In this document: piece after piece, positions 1 through 6,969 of the stretch
Position numbering within the stretch: the stretch's first letter is position 1
Layout of the letters: every line of letters begins with the position of its first letter
Assembly (NCBI GenBank): GCA_964512045.1
Contig: CAZEJK010000199.1
Span: 1-9,373, forward strand
DNA: 9,373 nucleotides
Origin: CAZEJK01 sp964512045
GTDB lineage: Bacteria; Acidobacteriota; Thermoanaerobaculia; Thermoanaerobaculales; Sulfomarinibacteraceae
Reading direction: 5' to 3'
Notes under the pieces: model-generated
The model's database searches: none
The model's input: the letters and a program-made list of their open reading frames with translations, nothing else
Told to the model about the DNA's origin: nothing
Translations under genes and position numbers: made by a program

Positions 1-3000
1 AGCAACCTGGTGTTGACCAGTGGCCTGCAAACCATGACCTTCGGGCCCACCGACGATCCGAGGATCCGGGTGGAGGCGGAAACCACGGCGCGTTTCTTCG
101 TCGTCGTTCAGCTGACCACAACGGCCTCAGCGCAGATCCCCAGCGCATTCACCGTGGCCCACACCGGCGTCGGCGAGGTCGAGGACGCCGACCGGGCGAT
201 TCCGCTGCTCCAGGAGGAGCCCACCTTTGCCAGCAGCGGCGACATCACGGCAACGTCGCGGACCTGTGACCGCAGCTGGACGAACGCGAGCGGAGGGCTC
301 TGGTCCGACTCCAGCAACTGGAGCGGCAGTCAGACGCCGCTGTCGGGCGAGTCCGTGTGCATCACGGTGGACGGTAGCTACACGGTGCAGCTCGACGTCG
401 TCACGCCGGCACTCAACAACCTGTCGCTCGGAACGGGCACCACCAACACCGCGACCCTGGAGGTTTCCGGGGCGGGCGAGCTGGTGGTCGACGGTGAGCT
501 CTCCGTCCAGACCGGCGGCAGCCTGGTGATGCTCGATGGGGGGGTGTCGGGGCTGGGGCTCCTGCGCGTGTACGGCGCGCTCGAGGTGCTGGATCATCTG
601 GCGACGATCGAGCTGCCGGTGGAGACGTTTGCGGGGGGACAGGTCGGAGTCCGAGCGAGCGCGCAGTTCTTCGCCGACACCAGCATCGGCTCGGGATCGG
701 CGATGGAGATCGTGGCCGGAGGAGCGACGGCAGATGCGGCCGAGCCGAGCTTCCTGGCGAACCTCTCGAACAACGGCGAGATCTCGTTGACCGAGACCGG
801 GGCGCGCGGCAGCCGCCAGGCGTATGCGAGCCTGACGGTACAGGGCACGCTGACCAACCAGGGTGCCGGGCAGATCCGCTCCACCAACGACGGTGGGAGC
901 TCCGGTGAGCCGCGGAAGATCAGCGCGCTCGTGGAGAACTTCGGGTTCATCGATGTGACATACCCGCTGATCTGGACGGCCAACACGTCAGTGGTCCACG
1001 TCAACTCGGGGTTGGTCCAGGTGACCAGTTCGTCGACCCTCGACCTGCGGCTGGAGGATCCAACCACCCCATCACAGCTCACAAACAGCGATGCGATCCA
1101 CGTGGAGGCCGGCTCGACGCTGATGATCAGTCACGGCACGCTCGACCTGAGCACAGGGACCTTCGGCGGCGATGGAGCCTTCCTCCTCGAGGAGCTGGCG
1201 GTGACCGGAGGCACGCTCGCCGTACCGTACGGCGCGGATGTGCACCTGGCGAACACGGCGCTCGATGGCACGACTGCGGTCGAGGTGCTCAACGAGCTCG
1301 CAACGTTGAGCGCCGAGGGACAGTCGCAGATCACCGGTGCGCTGACGGTCGGCGAGCTCGGCGAGCTGGTGGTCACGAGCATGGTCCTCGAGGAGCCGGC
1401 CGTGCTGACCGTGCCGTCGTTCACGAACTCGGGCACGATCGTGCTCAGCAACGGTAGCGCAGCGGCGCAGCTCGCCAGGCTCGAGGTCACCGGCGGCCCG
1501 CTGACCAACGCGTCCACCGGCTCGATCTCGTCGCAGTACGGTCTGCACGGAGGCCAGCGCGAGCTGGCGGCCGAGCTCGTGCAGCAGGGTGACCTGTTCA
1601 TCGACTGGGGTCTGACGGTCAGCGCGCCGGATGCGGCGCACGTCAACGAGGGCGCCATCACCGTGTCGGGCGACGATCTGGTGTTCGATCTCACCGGAGG
1701 TGTGTCCTCGCTCACCAACAACGGCACGATCGACATCGCCACCGAACGCGAGCTTCGCATCATCGGTGGCACCTATAGCCCGGGCACTGGCTCCGTGATC
1801 GGAACCGGCAACCTGGTCTTGGACGGAACGACCCTCGATACCGGCGCCACCGACAGCTTCGCCAACTCCGGCCAGCTGGAGCTGGAGGATGTCTCCATTG
1901 ACGTGAACACGACGATCAACAACTCAGGGCTGCTGCAGATTCGTGGGACCACAGCGCTGCAGGGCGGTCTGACCAACGCTTCTGCGGGTGTGCTGCGGGT
2001 CGTGGCGTCCGCCAGCCGCGGGGACGCGTCGCTGGCTGTGCCCGGGTTCGTCAACGAAGGCGTGATCGAGATCGCCAGCGAAGGGGCAACGGGTGGAACC
2101 GCGCTGCTCGAGATCACCTCCGGCGTGCTCGGGAACGCCAGCGGCGCCACCATCCGAGGCGCTGGAGATGGCGGGGTGCAGCGGATCCAGGGCCCAGTGG
2201 ACAGCTCCGGACGGGTCGAGGCGCTGCTGGGCAACCTCCAGCTCGACCTGACCGGGAGTGCCACGCGGGCGCCGTCGAGCTTCACCAACCTCGGCACCAT
2301 CGACATCGGCAGCGGACGGTCGATGCGCTTGTATGGAGCGCTGAGCCGCGATGCCTCGAGCCTGACCAACTCCGGCACCATCGAGATCGCCTCCGGCGGT
2401 GTTCTGACCATGGAGATCGGTACCCTCTCCTCCGCGGGGCCATCATCGGCCATTCTCAGTGACGGTGCGATCCACCTGCACGGCGTCCAGGCCAGCCTCG
2501 CCGGGACGTTCACCACCAGCGGGACGTCGACGCTTCGGCTCACCGGGGGGGCACGCGGTAACACCTCGGCGGTGTACAGTGGCGATCTGACCTTTGCCGG
2601 CGCCATCGAGCTGGATGCCCGGGACGAGGGCGGCTCTCCAGCCAGCGCGACGTTCGAGACGATCGGCGGCACGCTGACCGTGGCGCCGACGGGACAGATC
2701 GTTGCTCGAGCGAGCGGTGGCAGCGGCGGTATCCGTACTCTCCGGGGCGCGGTCACCTCGGAGGGTCTCGTGAGCGTGACCGAGGCGGATCTCCAGCTTG
2801 ATCTGACGTCCGAAGGCACCCGTGCGCCGTCGAGCTTCACCAACCTCGGTACAGTCGACATCGGTAGCGGCTTCAGCTTCAACGCGTCCGGCGCGTTCGC
2901 CAGGGAAGGCCGAGCGCCGTCGAGCTTCACCAACCTCGGCACCGTGGACATCGCGGCCGGTGCAACGTTCGGGCTGAGCTCCACGACCTACAGTAACGAC

Positions 3001-4050
3001 ATGGGCGGTCTGCTGTCGGGAGGGGGGACCGTGACGCTCACCGGCGGTGTGCAGGCCATCAACCGCGGGACTGTCCGGCCGGGACCGGGCTCGGCGACGT
3101 TGACCATCAACGGTGACCTGACCAACGAGTCCGCCGGCGTGCTCGATCTGGAGATCGGTGGGCACGCGGCGACTGGAAGGTTCGATCGGGTGGTGGTGGG
3201 AGGCAACCTGGATCTGGCGGGTACAGTCCGTTGCTTCCTGTCTGGCGCCGTGCAGCCGGACGAGGGGGACTGGTACGAGATGGTGGTGGCGACGACGACC
3301 AGCGGCGGCCTCACCGCCAGCAACTTCGACATGGAACCGCTCTCCGGTGGCCGGGAGTGGGCGTACGAGGTCGACACCTCGATCCGTATCGGGGTCGAGT
3401 GCTCGAGCGGCAACCGCCTCGCGGTTCGAGCTGCCAGCGATCAGGAGCCCGTCAGCGTCAACCGGGATCTCGTTTTCGACGTCCAGGTCGAGCAGTCTGC
3501 AGCGGTGACCGCCACCGGCGTGACCGTGACCGTCACCCTGCCAGCAGAGCTGGACTACGTCTCCGCCAGCGGGGCGTCGTGCTCGGCAGCCGGCGGATCG
3601 GTGCTCTGCGATCTGGGCGACCTGCCTCCCGGGAGGCGGGTCTTCGAGCTGACCACCCGACCGGTTGCTGCTGGCGAGCTGGAGACGGTCTTCCAGGTGG
3701 ACTCCGCCGAGTGCGATCGCGACGTCAGCGACAACCTCCGTTCCGAGCACACCACCGCCGTCGACGCCGACCCGTGCGATGCGGATGGTGATGGCCAGCC
3801 GACCGAGGCGGACCTCGAGGTCGCGGTCGCCTACATGTACAACCCGGCGGGCTTCCTCCTGCTCGGCAACCCGGACTGCTCCGAGGGCGGCGGTGTCGAC
3901 GCCGAGGACCTGGCGCGGATCCTCGAGTGGGTGACATCCGCGACGCGTGGCGGCGCGGGCGAAACGACGCCGGTGCTGACCACCGAGCCGGTCGACCTCG
4001 GCGGCCGGCTGATCCCGACGAGCCAACGCCGTCCAGGTTCACACCGGTAG
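1..4050 (+). CDS. Giant secreted repeat protein with DUF11 and C-terminal dockerin-like domain (5' partial)
   Basis: The frame is open from the first base, so the true start and any signal peptide lie outside; 1349 residues are visible (numbered from base 1). Residues ~20-80 resemble the tail of a beta-sandwich domain. A Trp-rich segment near residue 100 (LWSDSSNWSG) then opens a long Gly/Thr/Asn-rich region typical of autotransporter-like beta-helical adhesins. It contains recurring LTNxGTIxI motifs and four long repeat units. A closing segment (~1010-1135, with GTVRPGPGSATLTI and the LEIGG motif) resembles the end of such stalks. Residues ~1140-1254 are a DUF11-like domain (VTVTLPAELDYVSASG, then CDLGDLPPG). 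A dockerin-like pair follows: a canonical EF-hand loop with D1260, D1262, D1264 and D1271, then a degenerate loop near 1290-1303. A 38-residue polar tail ends the protein. I infer an extracellular, calcium-binding surface or matrix protein. The ligand is unknown and no catalytic domain is visible. Confidence 0.9.
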   Translation, partial: SNLVLTSGLQTMTFGPTDDPRIRVEAETTARFFVVVQLTTTASAQIPSAFTVAHTGVGEVEDADRAIPLLQEEPTFASSGDITATSRTCDRSWTNASGGLWSDSSNWSGSQTPLSGESVCITVDGSYTVQLDVVTPALNNLSLGTGTTNTATLEVSGAGELVVDGELSVQTGGSLVMLDGGVSGLGLLRVYGALEVLDHLATIELPVETFAGGQVGVRASAQFFADTSIGSGSAMEIVAGGATADAAEPSFLANLSNNGEISLTETGARGSRQAYASLTVQGTLTNQGAGQIRSTNDGGSSGEPRKISALVENFGFIDVTYPLIWTANTSVVHVNSGLVQVTSSSTLDLRLEDPTTPSQLTNSDAIHVEAGSTLMISHGTLDLSTGTFGGDGAFLLEELAVTGGTLAVPYGADVHLANTALDGTTAVEVLNELATLSAEGQSQITGALTVGELGELVVTSMVLEEPAVLTVPSFTNSGTIVLSNGSAAAQLARLEVTGGPLTNASTGSISSQYGLHGGQRELAAELVQQGDLFIDWGLTVSAPDAAHVNEGAITVSGDDLVFDLTGGVSSLTNNGTIDIATERELRIIGGTYSPGTGSVIGTGNLVLDGTTLDTGATDSFANSGQLELEDVSIDVNTTINNSGLLQIRGTTALQGGLTNASAGVLRVVASASRGDASLAVPGFVNEGVIEIASEGATGGTALLEITSGVLGNASGATIRGAGDGGVQRIQGPVDSSGRVEALLGNLQLDLTGSATRAPSSFTNLGTIDIGSGRSMRLYGALSRDASSLTNSGTIEIASGGVLTMEIGTLSSAGPSSAILSDGAIHLHGVQASLAGTFTTSGTSTLRLTGGARGNTSAVYSGDLTFAGAIELDARDEGGSPASATFETIGGTLTVAPTGQIVARASGGSGGIRTLRGAVTSEGLVSVTEADLQLDLTSEGTRAPSSFTNLGTVDIGSGFSFNASGAFAREGRAPSSFTNLGTVDIAAGATFGLSSTTYSNDMGGLLSGGGTVTLTGGVQAINRGTVRPGPGSATLTINGDLTNESAGVLDLEIGGHAATGRFDRVVVGGNLDLAGTVRCFLSGAVQPDEGDWYEMVVATTTSGGLTASNFDMEPLSGGREWAYEVDTSIRIGVECSSGNRLAVRAASDQEPVSVNRDLVFDVQVEQSAAVTATGVTVTVTLPAELDYVSASGASCSAAGGSVLCDLGDLPPGRRVFELTTRPVAAGELETVFQVDSAECDRDVSDNLRSEHTTAVDADPCDADGDGQPTEADLEVAVAYMYNPAGFLLLGNPDCSEGGGVDAEDLARILEWVTSATRGGAGETTPVLTTEPVDLGGRLIPTSQRRPGSHR
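2269..2294 (+). repeat. 26-nt exact repeat, copy 1 (encodes APSSFTNLG)
   Basis: This is the first of three base-for-base identical copies, beginning gcgccgtcgagc and ending aacctcgg. It is in frame within the giant repeat protein. The copies at 2824 and 2914 encode the same residues with the same codons. Confidence 0.9.
2824..2849 (+). repeat. 26-nt exact repeat, copy 2
   Basis: This copy is identical to the one at 2269, 555 nt (185 codons) further on and in the same frame. Both are preceded by an LQLDLT-encoding segment and followed by a DIGSG-encoding segment, so copies 1 and 2 sit at equivalent positions in successive repeat units. Confidence 0.9.
2914..2939 (+). repeat. 26-nt exact repeat, copy 3
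   Basis: This copy lies 90 nt (30 codons) after copy 2, in the same frame and identical at base level. It occupies the place where the first of these units has the diverged motif ASSLTNSGTIEI. This suggests a short local duplication or gene conversion within the repeat region. Confidence 0.9.
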
Positions 4051-4079
4051 TTGCGGAGGCGGGGCACACGCGGCGAGCG

Positions 4080-4107
4080 GTGGCATTCGATGGGGATCGA
4101 CTAGAGT
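4080..4107 (+). promoter_or_regulatory. Possible sigma-70-type promoter for upp
   Basis: GTGGCA at 4080-4085 (4/6 match to TTGACA) and TAGAGT at 4102-4107 (4/6 match to TATAAT) are separated by 16 nt, about 57 nt upstream of the upp start. They lie in the only gap between the giant protein and upp. Each box is a weak match, so this is a candidate only. Confidence 0.3.
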
Positions 4108-4154
4108 AGCCTCATTGCGCGGGCAGGCTCAGATCGTACGGTCCGCGATCGTCC

Positions 4155-4160
4155 AGGAGG
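4155..4160 (+). promoter_or_regulatory. Shine-Dalgarno sequence of upp
   Basis: A perfect AGGAGG stands 4 nt before the ATG at 4165. It fixes that start codon even though the spacing is slightly short. Confidence 0.85.
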
Positions 4161-4164
4161 TTTC

Positions 4165-4815
4165 ATGCACGCCGACATCGCCGCCACCGATCACGTGAGG
4201 TTGCTCGACCATCCGCTGATCCAGCACAAGCTGTCGATTCTGCGCGACGTGAGCACGGGCGCCAAGGCGTTCCGCGAGCTGGTGCGGGAGCTCGCCATGC
4301 TCATGGCGTACGAGGCAACCCGCGGCTTCCAGCTCGAGGAGTCCACGGTGAGCACCCCGATGGCTGAGACCGCCACCCAGGTCCTGTCAGGCAAGAAGGT
4401 GGCAGTGATCCCTATCCTGCGCGCCGGACTCGGCATGGTCGACGGCATCCTGCAGCTGATCCCCGCGGCACGGGTCGGCCACGTCGGTCTGTATCGCGAT
4501 CCGGCCACCCTCGAGCCGGTGGAGTACTACTGCAAGCTGCCGGAGGACATCCATGAGCGCGAGCTCCTGATCGTCGATCCGATGCTCGCCACCGGCGGCT
4601 CGGCTGCGGCGGCCTGCCAGTTCCTGCGCCAGCGCGGCGCCGGCGCGATCAACCTGCTCGTGCTCCTTGCCGCCCCGGAGGGCATCCGCCGCGTGGTCGA
4701 GGCGTGCGACGACGTCACCATCTACACCTGTGCGGTGGACAGCCATCTGGACGACCACGGCTACATCGTCCCCGGCCTCGGCGACGCCGGCGACCGGCTG
4801 TACGGAACGCGCTGA
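4165..4815 (+). CDS. upp: Uracil phosphoribosyltransferase
   Basis: This cytosolic pyrimidine-salvage enzyme converts uracil and PRPP to UMP and pyrophosphate. The 216-residue protein is close to the family's usual ~208-210. Visible hallmarks are the N-terminal HPLIQHKLS (16-24), the PILRAGLGMVDGI segment (from 83), the PRPP-binding loop VDPMLATGGSA (137-147) and the uracil-binding C-terminal block GYIVPGLGDAGDR (199-211). No key residue appears to be missing. The start is fixed by a perfect AGGAGG 4 nt upstream. A 114-nt gap before it and a 246-nt gap after it suggest it is transcribed alone. No uracil permease or pyrimidine regulator is nearby in the window. Confidence 0.97.
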   Translation: MHADIAATDHVRLLDHPLIQHKLSILRDVSTGAKAFRELVRELAMLMAYEATRGFQLEESTVSTPMAETATQVLSGKKVAVIPILRAGLGMVDGILQLIPAARVGHVGLYRDPATLEPVEYYCKLPEDIHERELLIVDPMLATGGSAAAACQFLRQRGAGAINLLVLLAAPEGIRRVVEACDDVTIYTCAVDSHLDDHGYIVPGLGDAGDRLYGTR

Positions 4816-4833
4816 TCGAGATCGATACGTCCT

Positions 4834-4850
4834 GAGCCGTCTGGCGGCTC
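4834..4850 (+). terminator. Short hairpin after upp, possible weak terminator
   Basis: GAGCCG at 4834-4839 pairs perfectly with CGGCTC at 4845-4850 around a 5-nt loop, 19 nt after the upp stop. No run of T follows, so intrinsic termination is uncertain. It may only be an mRNA 3'-end hairpin. Confidence 0.35.
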
Positions 4851-4886
4851 CCCTCAAGATCGACTGAGATCGTACTGGGCCGGATC

Positions 4887-4912
4887 GAGAGCCGCTGAGA
4901 TCGTGCGGTCTC
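4887..4912. repeat. Inverted repeat in the upp-acyltransferase gap
   Basis: GAGA(G)CCGC at 4887-4895 pairs with GCGGTCTC at 4905-4912, giving an 8-bp stem with one bulged G and a 9-nt loop containing GATCG. No T-tract follows. Confidence 0.4.
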
Positions 4913-4925
4913 CACATGCCACGGG

Positions 4926-4948
4926 GCCGGAGATCGAACGAATCCGGC
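4926..4948. repeat. Inverted repeat GCCGGA/TCCGGC
   Basis: A perfect 6-bp stem (4926-4931 with 4943-4948) encloses an 11-nt loop that again contains GATCG. This is the third hairpin-capable element in the same gap. Confidence 0.35.
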
Positions 4949-5061
4949 GGCTCCTCAGCCTGTGACCGGCTGCGCATCGGGGCGACCCTGAAAGTGCTTT
5001 GGGATCGTGGTCGTTCGGCCCGACTCGCGGAACATCGACCCCAGCGGCGCGGTTCGTCCTG

Positions 5062-6192
5062 ATGATGTTTGCCGAGAGCCCGTCGGATCAGAGCAGCTCT
5101 AGAGCTCACGGCCGAGAGGAGAACGATCAGCCGAGGCAGCGCGTCGTCTGGGTCGACCGGATGCGGGTGCTCGCCATCGCCGCCGTGGTGATGCTTCACG
5201 CCGCGGCACCGCTGCTCCTGAGGTTCGGCAGCTCCGGATCGCTCGAGTGGTGGGTGGGCAACATCTACGATGCGGCGGTTCGCTGGTCGGCGCCGGTGTT
5301 CGTGATGGTCAGCGGCGCGCTGCTGCTCGGCCGCGCCCACCGCGAGCCCCTCGGCAAGTTTCTCCGACGCCGGTTTGCTCGGGTCGCGATCCCGTTTCTG
5401 GCGTGGAGCGTCATCTACTTCTACTGGCAGCAGCTGTTCTGGGACATGGACCGGACCACCGCGGACCTGGTCCCCGAGCTTCTCGCGGGTCCGGTGTCGT
5501 TTCACCTGTGGTTCGTCTACATGCTCCTGGGGTTGTACCTCCTCGCTCCCCTGCTCGGCGCCTTTCTCGAGGCGGCGCGGCCGCAGGTGGCCGCCTACGT
5601 AGTTGGCCTGTGGCTGCTCGGAGCGTCGGTGCTTCCGATGGCGCAACGTCTGCTCGGGATCGAGACATGGTACTCGCCGGAGCGCGAGAACAGCCCGCTG
5701 ATGCTGGTCGGCTACTTCGTAGCCGGCTCCCTCCTCGTCCGGTGGAAGCTGCCCCGCTGGACCGGCCGGGTCGCGGCAACTGTCGCAGCGGCTGCCTTCG
5801 TGATCACTGCCGCGTTGACCTACATGCTGACTGCCGCAGCCGGGGGCGAGTATCAGCCGCTGTTTTATGAGTACTACAGCCTCAACGTCGTTGTAATGTC
5901 CGTGGCGCTGTTCGCGTTCGTAGCGCACCGAGGCGACCGTCGGACCGGGGACGCGGCAGAACGAGCGGCACGGCGATGGAGGGCGATGTCGAAGCGCGTC
6001 TTCGGGATCTACCTGGTGCACGTGGCCGTGCTCGACATCCTCAAGCAAGGTGTCCTCGGTTTCACTTTGAACGAGACCACCGGTCACCCGATTGTCGCGG
6101 TGCCGGTGCTGGCGGTGGTCACGTTCGCCGTGTCCGCGGGAGTGGCGATGATCTTCGAGAGAGTGCCGGTAGCTCGCCGTGTCCTGGTCTAG
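5062..6192 (+). CDS. Integral-membrane acyltransferase, acyltransferase-3 family (OafA/WecH-like)
   Basis: Members of this family transfer acetyl or other acyl groups across the membrane to surface sugars, lipids or peptidoglycan; the substrate here cannot be read from sequence. The N-terminal family signature is clear: VDRMRVLAIAAVVMLHAAA, with D32, R33, R35 and H46 (numbered from 5062), followed by SAPVFVMVSGALLL. About ten hydrophobic segments follow, including HLWFVYMLLGLYLLAPLL. The typical closing motif SKRVFGIYLVHVAVLDIL lies before the last helix. The length of 376 residues is normal. The start is uncertain: the frame is open to a TTG at 4999, ATGs at 5062 and 5065 are the first conventional starts, and none has a good Shine-Dalgarno. 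The ATG at 5161 would cut into the signature. A polar ~30-residue leader is therefore likely. It may be co-transcribed with the next gene, 48 nt downstream. Confidence 0.88.
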   Translation: MMFAESPSDQSSSRAHGREENDQPRQRVVWVDRMRVLAIAAVVMLHAAAPLLLRFGSSGSLEWWVGNIYDAAVRWSAPVFVMVSGALLLGRAHREPLGKFLRRRFARVAIPFLAWSVIYFYWQQLFWDMDRTTADLVPELLAGPVSFHLWFVYMLLGLYLLAPLLGAFLEAARPQVAAYVVGLWLLGASVLPMAQRLLGIETWYSPERENSPLMLVGYFVAGSLLVRWKLPRWTGRVAATVAAAAFVITAALTYMLTAAAGGEYQPLFYEYYSLNVVVMSVALFAFVAHRGDRRTGDAAERAARRWRAMSKRVFGIYLVHVAVLDILKQGVLGFTLNETTGHPIVAVPVLAVVTFAVSAGVAMIFERVPVARRVLV

Positions 6193-6226
6193 CCGCACGC
6201 GCGGTGTGAGAGGTTGTGGCCTCACG

Positions 6227-6233
6227 AAAGGAG
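6227..6233 (+). promoter_or_regulatory. Shine-Dalgarno fixing the GTG start at 6241
   Basis: AAAGGAG lies 7 nt before GTG 6241. This favours 6241 over the in-frame TTG at 6214, which would add nine polar residues in front of an otherwise normal signal peptide. Confidence 0.75.
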
Positions 6234-6240
6234 TGCGGCC

Positions 6241-6969
6241 GTGAGTCAATTGAGTCGTGCGACCGTTTGCACGTTGGTGAGCTCGGTGCTGGTGTGCAGC
6301 GGGTCTTCTCTCGCAGGGAGCGATCCGGAGCCGGTGACGAGCTTCACGACGTTCATGGCGCTCGCGAGCTCACCGCTCGGGGACATGGCGAAGATGGAGG
6401 CCTGGCGCCAGGAGGTGCCGGAGATCCGCGAGGTTCGAATCCCGTCCACCGCCGACGGCGCCGAGCAGCCGGCGCTGTTTTGCGACTCCGGGAGCGACCG
6501 CCCCAGGCCGCTGCTGGTGGTGTTGCACAGCTGGACTGCGGACTACCGCCAGCAGTTCAGCATCCCGTACGGGGCGTGGGCGGTCGCCAACGACTGGGTG
6601 CTGATCCATCCGGACTACCGCGGGCAGTTCGACCGGCCGGAGGCGACGCTCTCAGAGCTGGCGGTCTCCGATGTCGTGGATGCGCTCCGGTGGGCGCGTG
6701 AGCACGCGACGATCGATCCCGATCGGATCTACCTCGCCGGGTTTTCCGGCGGTGCCTCGGCAGCTTTGACGATGGTCGGCAGGTACCCCGAGCTGTGGAC
6801 GGCGGCGGTGGCCTGGGTGCCGGTCTACGACCTGGTCGCCAACCGCCGACTGCTGCGCGACGTGATGACGGACGCAGGGTTCGAGGTCCTGGCGATCGAG
6901 TGGTGGCACTTCAACGCCTGGAGCAAGACCTACATCAGGGAGCACTTCCCGATCATCGAAGAGCACTGA
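6241..6969 (+). CDS. Chimeric secreted protein: truncated alpha/beta hydrolase joined to a VanX/DdpX-type C-terminal tail
   Basis: The protein has 242 residues from the GTG at 6241. Residues 1-25 are a Sec signal peptide (hydrophobic core ~8-20, likely cleavage after SLA). Residues ~45-200 resemble prolyl-oligopeptidase-like serine hydrolases: RPLLVVLHSWTADYRQ, then WVLIHPDYRGQFDRPEAT, DVVDALRWAREH, and the nucleophile elbow GFSGG with Ser169, then AWVPVYDLV. The hydrolase fold should continue about 100 residues or more, supplying the catalytic Asp and His. Instead, from N201 the sequence reads NRRLLRDVMTDAGF, then EWWHF (E220, H223). This matches the end of M15D D-Ala-D-Ala dipeptidases in spacing: E. 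coli DdpX has NRLLLNAIMTGGGF, then EWWHF. In that family the Glu is the catalytic base and the His a zinc ligand, but the earlier His and Asp ligands are absent here. Neither activity looks complete. It may be a deletion product, an assembly join, or a repurposed protein. Confidence 0.85.
   Translation: MSQLSRATVCTLVSSVLVCSGSSLAGSDPEPVTSFTTFMALASSPLGDMAKMEAWRQEVPEIREVRIPSTADGAEQPALFCDSGSDRPRPLLVVLHSWTADYRQQFSIPYGAWAVANDWVLIHPDYRGQFDRPEATLSELAVSDVVDALRWAREHATIDPDRIYLAGFSGGASAALTMVGRYPELWTAAVAWVPVYDLVANRRLLRDVMTDAGFEVLAIEWWHFNAWSKTYIREHFPIIEEH
6841..6966 (+). other. VanX/DdpX-like C-terminal segment within the chimeric gene
   Basis: These 42 codons carry N-R-x-L-L-x3-M-T-x2-G-F-x5-E-W-W-H-F, the C-terminal block of peptidase family M15D, and then a short FPII segment that resembles the family's YPLL/YPVL end. 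Hydrolase similarity stops at about YDLV, just before 6841, so the breakpoint lies at roughly 6826-6843. The reading frame is uninterrupted across it. Confidence 0.75.

Larger units (their letters stand above)
748..3000 (+). repeat. Four in-frame ~180-220-residue repeat units in the giant secreted protein
   Basis: By eye, four successive units begin near 748, 1413, 2041 and 2587. Each opens with a variant of SFxNxGxIxL (SFLANLSNNGEISL, SFTNSGTIVL, GFVNEGVIEI, LTFAGAIEL). About 25 residues later comes a [LF]xVxGGxLTN-like strand (near 832, 1480, 2107 and 2653). A Gly-rich turn follows, then a GGxRxL-type strand, and the later units end in an LxLDLT segment plus SFTNLGT motifs. Spacing between units is about 650, 630 and 550 nt. 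The unit boundaries are my estimate, and the units are diverged except for one short stretch that is identical at DNA level. Confidence 0.6.
4816..5061. other. Intergenic region rich in GATCG motifs and small inverted repeats
   Basis: This 246-nt gap between upp and the acyltransferase has no credible ORF. GATCG occurs eight times between 4814 and 5007 (starts at 4814, 4820, 4858, 4868, 4883, 4899, 4932 and 5003). AGATCGTRC occurs at 4867 and 4898, and again upstream of upp at 4131. Several short hairpins are possible. The function is unknown; an intergenic repeat or a regulatory leader are both possible. Confidence 0.5.

Noticed and set aside
2443..4026. 527-codon minus-strand ORF opposite the giant repeat protein (and similar ones at 1773-2984 and 594-1772)
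   Set aside because: The plus strand has DUF11, dockerin and repeat structure. The repetitive sequence keeps the reverse frames open, and their translations show only mirror-image repeats.
6214..6240. Upstream TTG start for the chimeric hydrolase
   Set aside because: GTG 6241 has AAAGGAG at ideal spacing and begins a normal signal peptide. TTG 6214 has no Shine-Dalgarno.
4387..6249. 620-codon minus-strand ORF across upp and the acyltransferase
   Set aside because: It is antisense to two recognised genes and spans their intergenic gap. Its composition (very high Arg, His, Gln) is typical of an antisense frame.
6283..6303. Possible lipobox before Cys19 in the hydrolase signal peptide (VLVC)
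   Set aside because: The -1 residue is Val rather than Gly, Ala or Ser, and a signal peptidase I site (SLA) follows, so a lipoprotein is unlikely.
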